A stretch of DNA of 64,000 nt from NCBI GenBank assembly GCA_003044455.1, contig POWY01000001.1:62001-126000 (forward strand), written 5' to 3'. A model generated the notes under the pieces. The model did no database searches. It was given only the letters and a program-made list of their open reading frames with translations, and had not been told where the DNA came from. The DNA is from Neisseria bergeri. Its GTDB lineage: Bacteria; Pseudomonadota; Gammaproteobacteria; Burkholderiales; Neisseriaceae. Made by a program: the position numbers and the translations under genes. This document shows positions 63,391 through 64,000 of this stretch, one piece after another; positions within the stretch are counted from its first letter, which is position 1; the number at the start of each line of letters is the position of its first letter.

Positions 63391-64000
63391 TTATTTTTTC
63401 ATCGCTTCGCTCATTGCCTTGATATTGTGGCGGTACATGCCGATGTAGGTGTCTGCGGGCGCGCTGCCGAGTGCGTCAGAGTAGAGTTTGCCGCTGACGT
63501 TGACGCCGGTCTCTTTGGCGATGCGGTCAACCATACGGGTGTCTTTGATATTTTCGGTAAATACGGCTTTGATGCCTTCGCGTTTGATTTGTCGGATGAT
63601 GGCGGCGACTTGTTTGGCTGAAGGCTCGGCTTCGCTGCTCACGCCTTGCGGGGCGATAAATTCGATATGGTAACGTTTGCCCATATAGGAAAAGGCATCG
63701 TGCCCGGTCAGGACTTTGCGTTTGGCGGCAGGGACGGCGTTAAATGCGGCTTGTGCGTCGCTGTGCAGTTTTTTGAGCTGCATTTGGTAGTTGCCCAAGC
63801 GTTGTTGATAATAAACTTTGCCTTCGGGGTCGGCCTTTATCAGGGCTTCGGCGACGTTTTGGGCATAGGTGGACATAAGGACGGGGTCGTTCCAGACGTG
63901 GGGGTCATATTCGCCGTGGTCATGGTGGTGTCCTTCGTGGTCATGGTCATGATCGTGGTCATGATCGTGGTCGTGATGGTGTCCGCCTTCTTCTTCGGCT
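63391..64000 (-). CDS. znuA: Zinc (manganese) ABC transporter binding protein ZnuA, C-terminal part
   Basis: The 5' end lies beyond the right edge; about 203 codons are present. Cluster A-1 binding protein fold. The piece nearest the edge is a histidine/aspartate-rich loop (alternating HD, ending HHHDHGEYDPHVW), a hallmark of zinc-specific ZnuA, followed by the metal-ligand WNDP region and later GHDAFSYMGKRY with a conserved His. In gonococcus the orthologue is also called MntC and handles Zn2+ and Mn2+. It would deliver metal to a ZnuBC transporter encoded outside the window. Confidence 0.9.
   Translation of the reverse strand, partial: AEEEGGHHHDHDHDHDHDHDHEGHHHDHGEYDPHVWNDPVLMSTYAQNVAEALIKADPEGKVYYQQRLGNYQMQLKKLHSDAQAAFNAVPAAKRKVLTGHDAFSYMGKRYHIEFIAPQGVSSEAEPSAKQVAAIIRQIKREGIKAVFTENIKDTRMVDRIAKETGVNVSGKLYSDALGSAPADTYIGMYRHNIKAMSEAMKK

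Noticed and set aside
63890..63990. Possible CRISPR-like short repeat array at the right edge
   Set aside because: The repeats are a coding HD-rich loop of znuA with no spacers.

Overview
The window is chromosomal DNA of a Neisseria species. It is saturated with the 10-mer GCCGTCTGAA (DNA uptake sequence, DUS), usually as the 12-mer ATGCCGTCTGAA and often as inverted pairs that act as terminators. It also holds six Correia repeat enclosed elements (CREE) and dRS3-flanked repeats. AT-type DUS plus CREE points to the N. meningitidis / gonorrhoeae / lactamica / polysaccharea group. An uninterrupted nosR-nosZ-nosD-nosF-nosY-nosL cluster is, from what I recall of those species, unlike the decayed clusters of gonococcus and meningococcus. 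A lactamica- or polysaccharea-like commensal is therefore my best guess, not a proof.

Layout. 0-5.6 kb: ybeY start (cut by the window edge), hemC, aromatic aminotransferase, the DNA-mimic protein DMP19, a zinc-ribbon protein and lactate permease with a GntR-type operator. 5.8-10.3 kb: lpxH and smc. 10.6-19.8 kb: alcohol dehydrogenase, minor pilin pilV, macAB, dsbC, an acidic orphan gene in an insertion islet, and priA. 19.8-27.6 kb: nnrS, then a mosaic accessory region with a Gram-positive-like cadD, an ABC transporter whose ATPase/permease pair is separated from its Tat-exported binding protein by a DUF2971 gene, and an OprC/NosA-like TonB receptor without a recognisable plug, under a Fur-box-like promoter.

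27.9-35.6 kb: dnaK and grpE (both with sigma-32-type promoters), a LexA-like S24 regulator, erpA, ubiB, cysE. 35.8-43.6 kb: nqrM, apbE and nqrFEDCBA, with a 36-residue small gene between apbE and nqrF. 43.8-50.6 kb: NhaD-type antiporter, two small-family genes, an Lrp regulator, a tandem glycine riboswitch controlling gcvT, gcvH and hemA. 50.8-59.1 kb: the nitrous oxide reductase cluster behind a textbook class II FNR-type promoter. 59.3-64 kb: ETF-ubiquinone oxidoreductase, a glycosyltransferase, a very short trimeric autotransporter with a 15-T tract upstream of its promoter, and the 3' part of znuA with a histidine-rich loop.

Themes. Respiration dominates: lactate uptake, Na+-NQR, ETF-QO, NnrS and NosRZDFYL. 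One ApbE probably flavinylates NqrB, NqrC and NosR. Metal handling recurs (copper-type receptor, CadD, NosL, ZnuA). The mosaic regions at 16.7-17.6 kb and 21-25.7 kb carry duplicated flanks and DUS of other dialects (AGGCCGTCTGAA, AGGTCGTCTGAA), which indicates import from other Neisseria and, for cadD, from a Gram-positive source. I see no tRNA, rRNA, CRISPR array or prophage.
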